This document shows, one piece after another, positions 44,851 to 55,782 of a stretch of 64,000 bases of DNA. Both the position numbers and the translations under genes were made by a program. Below the pieces are notes generated by a model that worked only from the letters and a program-made list of their open reading frames with translations, was not told the origin of the DNA and made no database searches. This DNA comes from Acanthosoma haemorrhoidale. Lineage: Eukaryota; Arthropoda; Insecta; Hemiptera; Acanthosomatidae. The stretch spans positions 1,026,343 through 1,090,342 of the forward strand of contig CAKNEZ010000002.1 in NCBI GenBank assembly GCA_930367205.1. The letters are read 5' to 3'. Position 1 is the stretch's first letter, and every line of letters starts with the position of its first letter.

Positions 44851-45725
44851 ACCAGAGCCCTGAAATTTGCTGAGAGCGCCAGTCAACACATTGCTGTGAA
44901 ACTCGATGCCGTCAACATCAAAGTAAACCCAGCCAAGACGCAAGGAATCATATTTAGTTTTAAATCTGGAAGAAAGAAGTTACCTAAATCCTTCGTCTTG
45001 GACGGCAAAAAGTGCACTGTGAGCAACAAGTGATTACCCTCAGTAGACACTTGTCGTTCACAACTCATCTCAGTAAGAAGTTAAAGAGTGTTAAGAAAAA
45101 GTTCTACAGCCTAGGACACCTACTTCACAGCCCGGCTTTATCAGTACGCCTCAAGCTGCTTATTTACCAGAGCGTCCTGAGGCCTGCTTTGATGTACGGG
45201 ACCCCACTATTCAAGTATCTAACTCCTAACACTCTAAAAACGCTCTAGCTATTCCAGAACAGAGTTCTCAGCACCTCTTTCAAACATACCCTGTATGGAA
45301 GCACTGCTGGACCGCCGAAGCCTGGAGACAGATAGACCTCATAGACCACGAGCCCCCTGACGGGACTGAACGATTTACACCCAGCCGAGAGATCGAGGTC
45401 GATCTCCCGGCCGACTCAACCAAAGCAATATGACCCCTTCTACCTGCTCAGGATAGGTTGATCTTCCGGCCGACAGGCCGACTCACTGCAGCTTCCTACA
45501 GAGGCTGAGGCCAGGTATGACCTGGCCGACTTCAAACCAATGCCTAGTACCTCTAGGCTCCACCATAGGTAGACTCTCAATACCTTCCCGAATCCACCCA
45601 CCTCTTTTAGGCATCCCACACCCCATATCCTTCTCATACTTCCTTTAAACGGGATTCCCCTTAGTGAAAGGCACCCATCAATCCAAAATAATTTTCCCAC
45701 ATCCTATTTTTATAAGTTTGAGAGC
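44851..45725 (+). pseudogene. Jockey-like LINE RT C-terminal fragment fused to Gypsy
   Basis: RT palm/thumb sequence (VNIKVNPAKTQGIIFSFK), TGA at 45031 with a frame change, then LSRHLSFTTHLSKKLK, LGHLLHSPALSVRLKLL and LRPALMYGTPLFKYL. It is homologous to LINE-Y. It crosses the inner edge of the left inverted-repeat arm at 45068. Behind 45250 the frame decays, and 45300-45725 is GC-richer 3' sequence. Confidence 0.72.
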
Positions 45726-45830
45726 TATGGAAAAAAAAAATTAATTTCTGATTTATAACTTCTTTTATTGTCTTCATTCTTCTTTAAAAGTGTATCATCT
45801 TTAGTTGAATTTGTATTTAACAACTTCTCA

Positions 45831-46690
45831 CTATTTTCTTATCTTATTATATGTGTTTAGAGTATTTGTCAAATTCCCAATTGTTAAAGTTATTTTTGCC
45901 CGAGCAGTCCTGAAATTGAAACCATTGACTGTTTTAAATACGGACTTGTGTTTTATCAGACTTGATTTCAACAGATCAACTTCTCGTTGACTTATTAAAC
46001 TTGCATTTGAACCACTGTCATAAACATCATTGATTTTCATCTTTTTATCAATAAGTACATGTATCTTAATTAATGGATTCAATTTCTCCGGGCCTTCTAG
46101 TTTAATTTTTTTTATTTCCATCAATTTTTACAATATCCATTTCTCCACATGTGTTATTAGGATTATGAGGTGATAATAATGTCTCATTTAGATTAATTAT
46201 TTTGTTTGTCACAAATAAATTTTTATTTCTGCATTATTTTACTGTATGATAACGATTTGGCCACCCTAAATTTTCACAAATAGAACAGGGTTTCTTTAAA
46301 GCAGAGCTGGTTATTTTATTTAATTTATCAATTTTCTGTTTGGATTTTTCCAATGTTATGCTCATACGTTGATTTGGTGTATACCTTTGACCAACCTTTA
46401 TCTATAAAACTGTAAACAAAAATAATCTCCATTCAGACCAATTTACTAGGCCTATATTTTTTAAATTTGCCTCATACTAATCTTTGGCTGGTCCGTCTAC
46501 ACAAAAAACGAAGGATTTCCATAATCTTTGTAACACTAGTCACATTGTGCCTCATACATTCAGAATCATAGCATTCTAATCAATCTGAAGGATTTTGTTT
46601 TTTATCAAATTTTTCTATAATGAATTTCTTTTCTACCTCCTGCAGTTTAATTTCATTAGGATTTAATTTAGCTTCTTACAAATCTGAAAT
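45831..46690 (-). pseudogene. Gypsy gag C-terminus and protease (spacer)
   Basis: Read on the minus strand from 46690: gag helix region (KLQEVEKKFIIEKFDKKQN, then CMRHNVTSVTKIMEILRF), several stops, a knuckle-like CSICENLGW near 46270, and the protease frame 45831-46124 with VYDSGSNASLIS. The protease is closely related to the one in the arms, so the same or a sister Gypsy family. Confidence 0.65.
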
Positions 46691-46724
46691 TGTTGAGACA
46701 GAGGGTAGAACAATAAGAAAGCTA

Positions 46725-47347
46725 CTGTAATCGCTTGCCGACGACATTGCGGTTGACAGCAGCAGCATGAGTACACAAAGAGCTATTACACAGGCCGATT
46801 CAGTTTGTAACGTTATTAGTGACAGACTGGGCATGTTAAACATCAGCGCAAACGCAGGGAAGGCTGACTGCTTATTCTTCTCCCACCAAAAGGGAAAAAA
46901 TCCTTGCCGAAATCATATAGTATAGGAGGGGAGGGGAAGGGATCTCACCAGCTTTCTCAATGCACAGTCTGGGTAAAAAAATGGATAGAAAACTCCATTT
47001 CTCTACTCATTTTAGTAATAAAATAGAAAAACTACGAAACAGGTCTTACCGGCTCTCGCACTTGCTAACTTCACCCAACCTATCACTTCGTCTAAAACTG
47101 ATGATCTATAAATGTGTCCTCCGGCCAGCTCTGCAGTACGGTGCCCCGCTATTTACCCACTTGACTGACAATACAGCCAAATGTCTCCAACATTTCCAGA
47201 ATAAGGTCATGCGAAAAGTTTTCCGACATACTTCTCATGAGAGGTTAAGAACGCTGACTTGTACACGCTGCTTAGTGTGCCATCGGTGGGTGAGTTCATC
47301 CGCCGAAGACACATCAAGTTTTTTGACTTGTTGCAGCACCTAACCAA

Positions 47348-47350
<3 letters not shown>
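46725..47350 (+). pseudogene. Jockey-like LINE-Y2, RT catalytic block to C-terminus, interrupted
   Basis: Begins near SLADDIAVDSSS (an LADD version of the RT catalytic motif), one stop near 46926, then MDRKLHFSTHFSNKI, RLSHLLTSPNLSLRLKL and LRPALQYGAPLF. It is cut at 47350 by a poly(T)-started minus-strand LINE and resumes at 52573. It belongs to the same family as LINE-Y in the arms. Confidence 0.78.
47336..47350. repeat. 15-bp target duplication, left copy
   Basis: gcacctaaccaaccc, repeated exactly at 52558-52572. It brackets LINE-W. Confidence 0.9.
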
Positions 47351-47386
<36 letters not shown>

Positions 47387-47805
47387 GCCCTTCCTGAGGC
47401 TGAGCCTCAAACGGGCTTACCCAACGAGCCCGTGAAGCGAGCTCATGGGGTTACGTAGCCTGTGGTGCGCGTATTCCGGTGCAATGGGATTGTTGCACCG
47501 GTCAGCGCACCTTGAGTAATACTGTTTTCGTTCTTTATTTTCCAAAACCACAAAGAAAACAAAATAAAATAAAATCTTTTCCTTAAATCTACTTTGTACA
47601 ATCCTTACTAGCTTTTTTTTTTTGTCCTTATAGCTAGTATCCTTAATCTATTTACAATATTTACAGATCCGTTAACTATACTAATATCTTACTACTATAT
47701 TTAAGTGCTATATTTACAAGGGGTGTGCATCCTCTATCCCCCTATAACTAAACTTATATCTAACCATAGGCTACTCAGTCCTACCTTATATCTATATGTA
47801 CATAT

Positions 47806-48015
47806 TTACAGTGACTCCTCTGGAACCGCCGATACATCGTTGGCTTCGGGTGAGCCTTCCCGAAGACTCGGCTGCTCACCCCGCGCCACCCCCCTGGATA
47901 TATTGAAGTGCCCGGAGCCTTGTACCCTTCTCCACTCCCCGACGAATCTGCAGAACGCGGTGTATCTCACTTCATCATTCACCAGCGACGGCAGGTCGGA
48001 CTCGTCCAGGCTGCG
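47806..48015 (-). pseudogene. LINE-W ORF2 C-terminus, downstream piece
   Basis: Encodes LDESDLPSLVNDEVRYTAFC and ends VSAVPEESL before a TGA. Joined in frame with 52406-52557 once Copia-C and one 5-bp target copy are disregarded. This is the C-terminal tail that follows the zinc knuckle in R1/Jockey-group ORF2. Confidence 0.75.
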
Positions 48016-48179
48016 TGTCAAATTATATGATTCAGGCAAGGGAAAAATATAATAAACTAGCGGCGCACAGCCAGCACATTACACACACATTACTTGGGAA
48101 CAACTTTATTACACTGTTATATAAACTCCCACCTAACCATGGGTGCCTACATCAACGAAAGAGATACAATATTTCAACA
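48016..48179 (-). repeat. Copia-C 3' LTR
   Basis: 164 bp. On the minus strand it starts TGTTGAAATATTG and ends AATTTGACA. Confidence 0.92.
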
Positions 48180-48309
48180 CCCCTTCTCAATTTTGATTTT
48201 TTTTTTTTTTTTTTTTTTTTTTAAGAAAAAAGAATTTAAAAAAAATATACAAAAAACAAAATTGCCACAAAAGCATAATCTAAAAAAAACAGTTAAGTAC
48301 ATAAGTTCA

Positions 48310-51300
48310 TTACAAAATTGACAATTTCTCTCTTAAAAATTCAAACCTTTGAGCCACTAAACCTTTTGTTAAAATATCTGCTATGTTATTTTCTGACTGT
48401 ACATATTCAATTTTAATTTTATTATTTGCAATTAAATCCTTTATAAAATTTACTTTTATGTCAATATGCTTTGATCTTTTTGAATTTTCATAATTACTTA
48501 ACATAAATATGGCACTTTTGTTATCCACCTTTATTAAGGGCACTTTATCACTAGCACTCACTGACACACTTCTTGCTAAGTTGTGGAGATGTATGACCTC
48601 TGCCGCTGTCTGTGCTGCTGCTACATACTCCGCCTCGGCTGTAGAGAGTGCGACGCTCTGCTGCTTTACAGACTTCCATGAAATAAGATTCCCACCGAAG
48701 TAGACAGCAGTGCCACTGGTGCTTTTTCGGTCTCGACGATCGCCTGCCCAGTCCGCATCAGAGTATGCTATGATGTCCAATGATGGATTCTTCTTAAATA
48801 CAAGTTTAAAGTCTTTAGTTTGGTTTAAATATCTCAATATACGTTTGGCTGATTTCCATAAACTGGGATTTGGTCTATCTAAAAATCGACTCAAATATGA
48901 GGTAGCAAACATAATGTCTGGTCTACTTATCATACAAAGGTACATTAAACCTCCAATCAATTGACGGTAGGGAATATGTATCACTTTTCCGTATCCTTGT
49001 GGTAAACCGTCACTAGCTAAAGGAGTGGAAACACCTTTGCAGTCAGACATATTGAATCTGTCTAGCAATGCACTAATCATGGTTTTTTGTGAAATCTTGA
49101 TTTCTTCTTTGTTCCTTGAAATGTTGGCACCAAGGTAACAGTTAATTTCTCCTAAATCCTTAGCATTAAATTCACCTTTCAACAATGAAGTAAAATTACT
49201 TAGCTCTTCTTTTTTTCCAACAAGTAGTATATCGTCTACAAACAGTACTAGCCATATATTTCTTCCAGAATAGAGACAAACATCACAACTTGATCTAATA
49301 AGTCCATTTTTTGTTACAAATTCGTGAAATTTCCGGTTCCAGCTTCTTGGTGCTTCTTTAAGTCCATATAATGCTTTCCTTAGTTTTAACACTGGGCTTT
49401 CACTATCTACCCCTTCTGGAGTCTTGATGTATATATCTTGTTCTAGCTCACCGTTTAAAAATGCAGTTGGAATATCCAGCTGTCTAGTCAAATAATTTTT
49501 GTTTAATGCAAAAGACAACATCATTCGTACAGTAGACATTTTTGCAACAGGGGAATATACATCGTAAGTACATTCTTCTTGAAAGCCACGAGCCACTAAT
49601 CTGGCTTTTTTAAGACCATTCTGTTTAGTCGTAAAGACCCATTTAGTATCGATGGGCTTAACACCCTCAGGAAGTTTAGCTGGCTCCCAAGTTTCAAACT
49701 TTTCAAGTGCTTCTAGTTCGGTTTCAATAGCTTTATTCCAGCCTTCACCAGATTTTACAGCTTCAGAATATGAAGATGGATCACCAGCTAATAAACAATA
49801 TGCACTATACAATTCATAATCATCAAACCTTTTTGGAAGTCGCGTCTCTCTTCTTATCTTCTCTCGAGCTTCTTTCTCTTCATCATCTTCAAATTCATGA
49901 AACGACTCCTCATCACTGTTTTCATCTTCATCAGCATTGCCTGTTCTTTTTCTTCAGGTTCACTATTCTCTTCCGTAATGACTCTTATTGGTGTTTTGTC
50001 GGTTGTTTTCCAATCACTGTATTTTATATTATTTTCATCGAATGTGACGTCTCTGGATATCTGTATGGTATTAGCTTCAGGGTCCCAAAGGCGATAGCCA
50101 TTTGAGGCGTAGCCTATAAAAATAGTTGGTTTAGCACGAGGTTCTAATTTCCTTTTCTTAGGCAACTGTAAAGCCCAGGCTTTGGCTCCAAAAACTCTTA
50201 ATTTTTCTAAGTCCAGCTTTCCGTGATAAATATTGGCGGGTATTCCTCCTTTCAAAGCCGCTGTTGGGGACCGATTAAGCTGAAAGGCAGCTGTTCTAAT
50301 TGCCTCGCCCCAAAGAATCTTGGGCAACCCTGTATCGATGAACATAGTTCTCACTTTGTTAAGCAACGTTCCATTCATTCTCTCAGTTCTGCCATTCATT
50401 TGAGGAGAATATGGAGCTGTGTATTCGATACGTATTCCTTTATCTTGACAAAACTTCTGAATGATTTTATTAGAGAACTCACCTCCGTTATCACAACGTA
50501 TACGGCAAACAGGCCCGAACTTGGTTTCTGATTCCTTGATATAATTTATTAAATTGTAGGTAGCTTCATCCTTGCTTTTTAGTAAATACACCACACAAAA
50601 GTGAGAAAAGTCATCAAGAACAACTTGGAAATATTTTTCTCCATTGATTGAATGAGGAGTCACTGGTCCACTTATATCGGTGTGGATGAATTCCCCAATC
50701 CGACTTGATTTTGGTTCAACGGAAGGATTAAAAGGAAGCCTAACAGCCTTGCCCTGTCTACATGAATCACAAACGTCTTTAGAATAAGGCAATCCCATTT
50801 CTTGGAGTCCTTTTCGCCCCAAATGCCCCAATCTTCTGTGCCATAAATTCAAATCGTTCGTGATGTTACACTTTTCAACATTAATAAACAGGTTTAGTAT
50901 ATAAAGCTTTCCACATAATTGGCCCTCTATAATGTTATTGTTATTATGAACAATCATTGTCTTATCATTTCTGAAAATTACCTCCTTTCCAGATTCCACT
51001 ATTTTCTTCACTGATAATAAATTTAATGTCAGATTTGGTACAACAAACGCCTCCAGTCGAATTTTTACTTGATTATTTGTAACGTGTAAAATACCTTTTT
51101 CCTTGGCTAAAAGTGATTCTCCGTTGGCCACATTTATTCTGATGGGTGGTTTCAATTCCACTATACCCGACATATATTGTCTCATCTCTGCGCGAACAAG
51201 GTGATCAGTGCATCCGGAGTCCAAAACAAATCGCACTTGTAGGTCACTTAAATTTCTACCCGAAACCACAGCATTTTTTACACTATTTTCAACGGCAACG

Positions 51301-52130
51301 AAAACAATTTCTTTTTCCTCGGTTTCACAACAATAACCTCTCCTTGGTTGGTTTTTGTTATCAAAAGGCCGATGTCGATTGTTGTTATCGTTCGATGATC
51401 GATTTTCCCGATTACCAACTTTATTGTAATTAGCATTATTTTGTTTAGAATTGCTTTTGAATTTGAGTTTTGGACATTTCGCCACTAAGTGTCTGGTGTC
51501 ACCGCATTCGAAACATTTCCTGACGGAATGTACACTTTTAGGGCGTGATATGAATGATGCTTCGTTGATAACGGTGCCTTGCATATTCATTTTGAGTTCT
51601 GCATCTAAAAGCCTTGATTTTACAAAGTCCACAGTGAGCTCCGTATCCATTGCTTCCAACACTGTCACAATATGTTCATATTTATCGGGAAGAGTTAATA
51701 ATAAGTGACAGACCTGATCGTCTTCTGCCATCTTGGATCCCATAGATTCAAGATCTCTGACTAGAGCATCAAATTTATTAAAATGGTCTTGCAGACTCGT
51801 AGTGCACTTTAATGTTAACAATTTCTTCCGAACTAAGAGTTTAGATATCGTACTCTTCCGTTCAAACACATTACTAAGCGATTTCATCATTCCCTTGGCT
51901 GATTCCGCGCCTCGAATGTAGTCTATATGACGATCAGTAACACAATTAATAATTACATTCATTGCCTTTTTATCCATAGACTTTTTCTCGTTGGTGTCCG
52001 GCTTCCAATTATCTTCAATCGTTTCTTTGAACCCTTTCTCATCCAGTAAGGTGGTGACACGGAACTTCCAGTTTTTAAAATTTGTATCTGTTAGTTGGGG
52101 AAAGATCGTTACGTTGTTGTTGGCGGCCAT
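48310..52130 (-). pseudogene. gag-pol: Copia-C gag-pol polyprotein, one frameshift
   Basis: ATG at 52130 (MAANNNVTIFPQLTD). Gag spans residues 1-200, the CCHC knuckle CFECGDTRHLVAKC is at 206-219, the protease LDSGCTDHL at D304. GAG-pre-integrase follows (WHRRLGHLG...CDSC). The integrase DDE triad is HTDISGP, RCDNGGEF and TERMNGTL. A single frameshift near 49945, in the acidic linker between integrase and RT, moves the frame. RT (YSPVAKMST, QLDIPTAFLNG, FVDD) and RNase H (YSDADWAGD, STAEAEYV, VDNKSAI) then run open to 48310. No other disruption is visible, so this is the youngest-looking Copia here. Confidence 0.9.
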
Positions 52131-52223
52131 AGTTCTCGAACGGATACGTCGGATTTATCAGTCTCAATCACACGATTCACGACCCCGGTACTTTCCACGA
52201 TTATAACACGGCACTACGTACTT

Positions 52224-52237
52224 CTGGGCCCATAACC
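52224..52237 (-). other. Primer-binding site, half-tRNA iMet type (Copia-C)
   Basis: On the minus strand ggttatgggcccag, directly inside the 5' LTR, as in Copia-A and Copia-B. Confidence 0.85.
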
Positions 52238-52405
52238 TGTCAAATTATATGATTCAGGCAAGGGAAAAATATAATAAACTAGCGGCGCACAGCCAGCACA
52301 TTACACACACATTACTTGGGAACAACTTTATTACACACACTGTTATATAAACTCCCACCTAACCATGGGTGCCTACATCAACCAAAGAGATACAATATTT
52401 CAACA
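52238..52405 (-). repeat. Copia-C 5' LTR
   Basis: 168 bp, matching 48016-48179. Confidence 0.92.
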
Positions 52406-52557
52406 CTGCACTCTCCTATCGAGCGGAGCAGCCGTGCTCTAGCCGGTTCCAACGCATAACAAGAGAGCACGACGTGCTCCGCAGTGTCATCCTCTCCGCA
52501 ATGAGGGCAGGACCTGCTTTCTGCCCTCTTGTATTCGTACAGCCTGGCACGAAATCC
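52406..52557 (-). pseudogene. LINE-W ORF2 zinc-knuckle piece
   Basis: Encodes a CCHC-type knuckle SCPHCGEDDTAEHVVLSC followed by ARARLLRSIGECS, where Copia-C interrupts. The 5' end at 52557 is the truncation point of LINE-W. The pattern CPxCG...DTxEHxxxxC is typical of R1/Jockey-group ORF2. Confidence 0.75.
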
Positions 52558-52572
52558 GCACCTAACCAACCC
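52558..52572. repeat. 15-bp target duplication, right copy
   Basis: gcacctaaccaaccc, matching 47336-47350. Confidence 0.9.
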
Positions 52573-52763
52573 AGTGTTTAACACTATGGCACCACCCCTC
52601 CTGCATCGGTGGCAACAGACTGTTGGGGAAAAATTAGGTTAAGAATTAGTATGTAAGTAAGTTTTAAGGTTAATCAAAAAGGTGAGCCCCATCACCTTTA
52701 TTAGTCAGTTTAGTCCAGTCACGTATAATATGTATCATTATACTTGTTTATTCCTTATATAAT
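52573..52763 (+). pseudogene. LINE-Y2 C-terminal end and 3' UTR, continued
   Basis: Resumes LINE-Y2 (NPVFNTMAPP...HRWQQTV), matching the end of LINE-Y ORF2 at 59430-59519, followed by 3' UTR with aggtgagccccatcac as in LINE-Y. It ends near the Gypsy LTR starting at 52764. Confidence 0.65.
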
Positions 52764-53075
52764 TGTAAGTTTTGAATTCAGAAACTTAAAAGGAGGTGGA
52801 GGTTCTCAGGTTATAAATCGAACACTTGCAGATGCAGTTTAGAACTTTAATAATTAACATTTGTACACATTAGCTAGCGCTTCAAATATAACAATAAACC
52901 AATAAAACTTATAACTAACCTGAATCACTACAATTGTCGATACTTAGAGTTGACCATTGTCTTAACAAGCGTACCCATATTTAGGAGATTACAACTCACG
53001 TCCTTTGATAGTACCGCTCTCTGTCGGGACATCTCGCATATGTGCCGAAGTTTGGTGGTTACGTTCAACCTTACA
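52764..53075 (-). repeat. Gypsy-2 3' LTR
   Basis: 312 bp. On the minus strand it runs TGTAAGGTTG to AAAACTTACA, with perfect inverted TGTAAG/CTTACA ends. It is preceded on that strand by the polypurine tract aaaaagggggga and the end of integrase. The pol stop codon TAA (53071-53073) lies within the first bases of the LTR. Confidence 0.7.
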
Positions 53076-54217
53076 TCCCCCCTTTTTGAGACAGAGGGTA
53101 AAGCCCTTTGGAATAAGGCACGAGCTTACTAGCATGAAATAAGTTTGACTCCTTTTTACGCAATCTACTATCTATTAAAAATATTACCTCTGACATTTTC
53201 TGTTTTATTTTGAAGGGTCCTACTCTGATCGCATCTAATTTATCTCCATTCAATTTGTTACTGTTTTGTACATATACAAGGTCTCCAACTTCGTATTCAA
53301 ACTTTTTAACATTTTTATCATAATACTTTTTATTTTGGTTATGTGTCTTTTCTGAGTTTTTATGAGCTATTTTCTAAATTTGTAATTTTATTTTCATTTA
53401 GTTCATCAGGTACAAATGATGCATCTATTCCAGTTAATAAGTAATTGGGGGTAAACCCAGTAGAACTATGTATCTTGTTATTGTATTCCTCGATACACTT
53501 TTCTGCTACTATTGGCCACGATTTATCTCTATTTTCATGAATTTTGCACCTTATTCTGTTAACTAGTGTTTAATTTGTCCTTTCATTTAATCCATTAGAA
53601 AATGCACAATCTACTGCTGTAAAAATTAATGTTATCTTTTGTTTATTTACATATTGTTTAAATTGTGCTGAATTTATAACAGGATATTGATCTGTTAATA
53701 ATGTTTTTATATTTCCAGCTTTTTCTACTTTATGCGTATCTTGTGAAATGATCTACTACCAAGTGTAGATATTTTATTGTACTTTTATTCCCTTTAAATC
53801 CTCCTATTGTATCTAAAGATATTATATCTAGTGGTTCTTTTGCTGGACCAAGTTGAGACAAGGAAGCCTTAAAGCAACCTATTCTTGACTTATTTTTGAT
53901 ACATGTTTCACAAGATCTGCAAATCAATCTTATATTTGTATACATATTTTTAAAATAATTTTTTTTTCCTATTGTTAAAATTAATTGTTTCATTCCTATA
54001 TGACCTTGATCTTTATGTACACTTTCAATAAGTGAAATACCAAATTCTTCTGTTACCAAATCCATATTTTCTCACTCTTATTCAGTATTTTGTAAATTAT
54101 ATTATCTTTAATTATGCATTTGTCATCCAATTTTATTAGCGTTTGATTTTCTTTTAAATCTTCCAGTTTTAATAAATTTGATGTATTAATCGCAGAGTTA
54201 TGAACGACGAATGATAT
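53071..54217 (-). pseudogene. Gypsy-2 integrase, frameshifted
   Basis: Minus strand from 54217: linker, HHCC zinc domain (HKDQGHIGMKQ...CRSCETC), catalytic core with D in ISLDTIGGF, a second D near LLTDQYP (about 53690) and E in GLNERTN (about 53590), then a decayed stretch and the C-terminal RVGPFKIKQKM and LFHASKLVPYSKG. All three catalytic residues can be traced, but stops and frameshifts separate them. It continues the Gypsy RT-RNase H of the right arm. Confidence 0.78.
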
Positions 54218-54435
54218 ATGAGTTGTGAACGACAAGTGTCTACTGAGGGTAATCACTTGTTGCTCACAGTGCACTTTTTGCCGTCCAAGACGAAGGATTT
54301 AGGTAACTTCTTTCTTCCAGATTTAAAACTAAATATGATTCCTTGCGTCTTGGCTGGGTTTACTTTGATGTTGACGGCATCGAGTTTCACAGCAATGTGT
54401 TGACTGGCGCTCTCAGCAAATTTCAGGGCTCTGGT
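54218..54435 (-). pseudogene. LINE RT fragment embedded in Gypsy (right arm)
   Basis: Mirror of 44851-45068 (VNIKVNPAKTQG and SRHLSFTTH). Here the LINE piece stops exactly at the arm's inner edge and Gypsy integrase sequence follows, whereas in the left arm the LINE continues. Confidence 0.75.
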
Positions 54436-55123
54436 TGGATTGATGCTAGTGCTGTAAACTAATGGTCTGTGGTCTGTAAATACCACAAATTTTTTTCCTA
54501 TCAGATAATATTATCAGTGAAGTATAGCTTCTTTAATAGCTAAACATTCTATAAATATTGCTTTTTTTGTTTTCTGAGCGTTTGTCAATTTTTTCGAAAA
54601 GAAAAATACTGACTTTAGAGATTTGTCTTCTTGTGGTTGTTTTAGAATTGCTCCAACTCCTTCAATACTTGCCTCAGTGAATATGTATGTTGGAGATTCT
54701 GGATCAAATATTGCTAGCGCATATAGAGCTGAGCATAAGTATTTTTTTGTTGTCTCGAAACAATCTTTACATTGTTTTGACCAGTGAAAATCTACATTTT
54801 TTCTTAATAAATTTCTTAAGGGATCTAGCAAAATAGTATGTTTTGGTATATACTCCTAATAGATGTTTATTTTTCCTAAAAATTGTCTAGCCTGTTTCTT
54901 TGTCTTTTTAATTGCTGTGAGATTGGCATTCATTGGTTTTATATAATTATTTCCTATTTCATGACCCAGATAAGTTATCTTGTTTTGTTCAAACTGACAC
55001 TTTGATTCAATTAATTTAAATCCTTGTTCCTGTAGTGCTTTTAACACTAATTCTACATGTTTTACATGGTCCTCATAATTCTTCGAATGAATCAATACAT
55101 CATCTATGTATCTATGGATCCTA
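54436..55123 (-). pseudogene. Gypsy RT catalytic end and RNase H (right arm)
   Basis: Mirror of 44164-44850: YIDDVLIHS, stop, TEASIEGVG, stop, VFTDHRPL. One amino-acid difference (KINIY for KINFY). Unlike the left arm, it is followed downstream by integrase (53071-54217). Confidence 0.8.
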
Positions 55124-55300
55124 GTGTTCGTATTCGGACTTGTGTTTTATCAGACTTGAATTTAACAGATAAACTAATCGTTGACTTATTAAACTTGCAT
55201 TTGAACCACTGTCATAAACAGCATTGATTTTCATCTTTATATCAATAAGTACTAGAGTATCTAAGTTCAATAAGTAATACTTGTCATAGCACTCTCTCAT
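55121..55300 (-). pseudogene. Gypsy protease fragment (right arm)
   Basis: Mirror of 43986-44165, with VYDSGSNASLIS. Confidence 0.72.
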
Positions 55301-55387
55301 GACTGATTCTTATGAGATAGTGATTATTTTAGGAAAACGAACTATTTAAAAAAAGATACTGGGAACTTCCTAAACTTAATTATAAAA

Positions 55388-55507
55388 TCAATTTCTTTTC
55401 GTGGAACTTTCACTAAAATCCTCGTTGGCTAGTTCCCGATGTAGTGTAAACAAAGCTCCAAGATCTCTAATACATACCCAGTTTTTAATCCAGCACGCCC
55501 TATTTTT
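55388..55507 (-). pseudogene. PIF/Harbinger N-terminal fragment (right arm)
   Basis: Mirror of 43779-43898, same LGALFTLHRELANED segment and stop. Confidence 0.6.
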
Positions 55508-55696
55508 GGTTAATATTTCTTAAATATTTTCACTTAGACAAGGTACAATTACCTCGTCAACAGCTTCCTCTTATTCGTCATCAACCTCCTCTATTTTTTC
55601 ACAATGTCCTCTATCCTCTGGCAATATTTGACTCGCCAACTCCACGAAAAACTAGCTACTGGTTGCCACTAGAGCATTTAATATGAAGTCATTTTT

Positions 55697-55782
55697 GCCA
55701 TTTTTTGAAGTCTAAACCAGGTGTAGTCGACCATTTTATACCTACCACTCACTTTTGTATCTCAGTTAGTTGTAAATTTTGG
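55697..55782. repeat. Dispersed 86-bp repeat (right arm)
   Basis: Same orientation as the copy at 63716-63801, about 90% identical. Also at 43504-43589 in the left arm. Confidence 0.7.

Larger units (their letters stand above)
40243..45068 (+). repeat. Left arm of large inverted repeat
   Basis: 4826 bp that reappear in reverse complement at 54218-59044 (4827 bp). Differences I can see: a few substitutions (near 40672, 43350 and 44425) and single-base length changes in A, G and A/T runs (about 40690, 42490 and 42887). Outside 40243 identity falls at once to about 93%. Inside, at 45068/54218, it ends abruptly. Confidence 0.95.
48016..52405 (-). mobile_element. Copia-C LTR retrotransposon, nearly intact
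   Basis: 4390 bp on the minus strand. The LTRs are 52238-52405 (5', 168 bp) and 48016-48179 (3', 164 bp) and differ by one substitution and one 4-bp repeat-length change (acac). Termini are TG...CA. The tRNA-iMet primer site is 52224-52237 and the polypurine tract gagaagggg lies at 48180-48188. The 5-bp target duplication ctgcg/ctgca (48011-48015 and 52406-52410) has one mismatch. It is inserted within LINE-W. Confidence 0.95.
47351..52557 (-). mobile_element. LINE-W, R1-like 5'-truncated non-LTR element containing Copia-C
   Basis: Minus-strand insertion into LINE-Y2. Its poly(A) tail is the 33-base T run at 47351-47383. Own sequence is 47384-48015 and 52406-52557, about 0.8 kb in all. The middle is Copia-C. 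A perfect 15-bp target duplication flanks it. Confidence 0.9.

Noticed and set aside
45440..45700. 86-codon minus-strand ORF
   Set aside because: It lies antisense to the LINE 3' region, and its composition (W, G and L rich) and lack of similarity suggest a chance frame.
47705..48052. 115-codon plus-strand ORF
   Set aside because: It is antisense to the LINE-W ORF2 C-terminus and runs into the Copia-C LTR, so it is a shadow.
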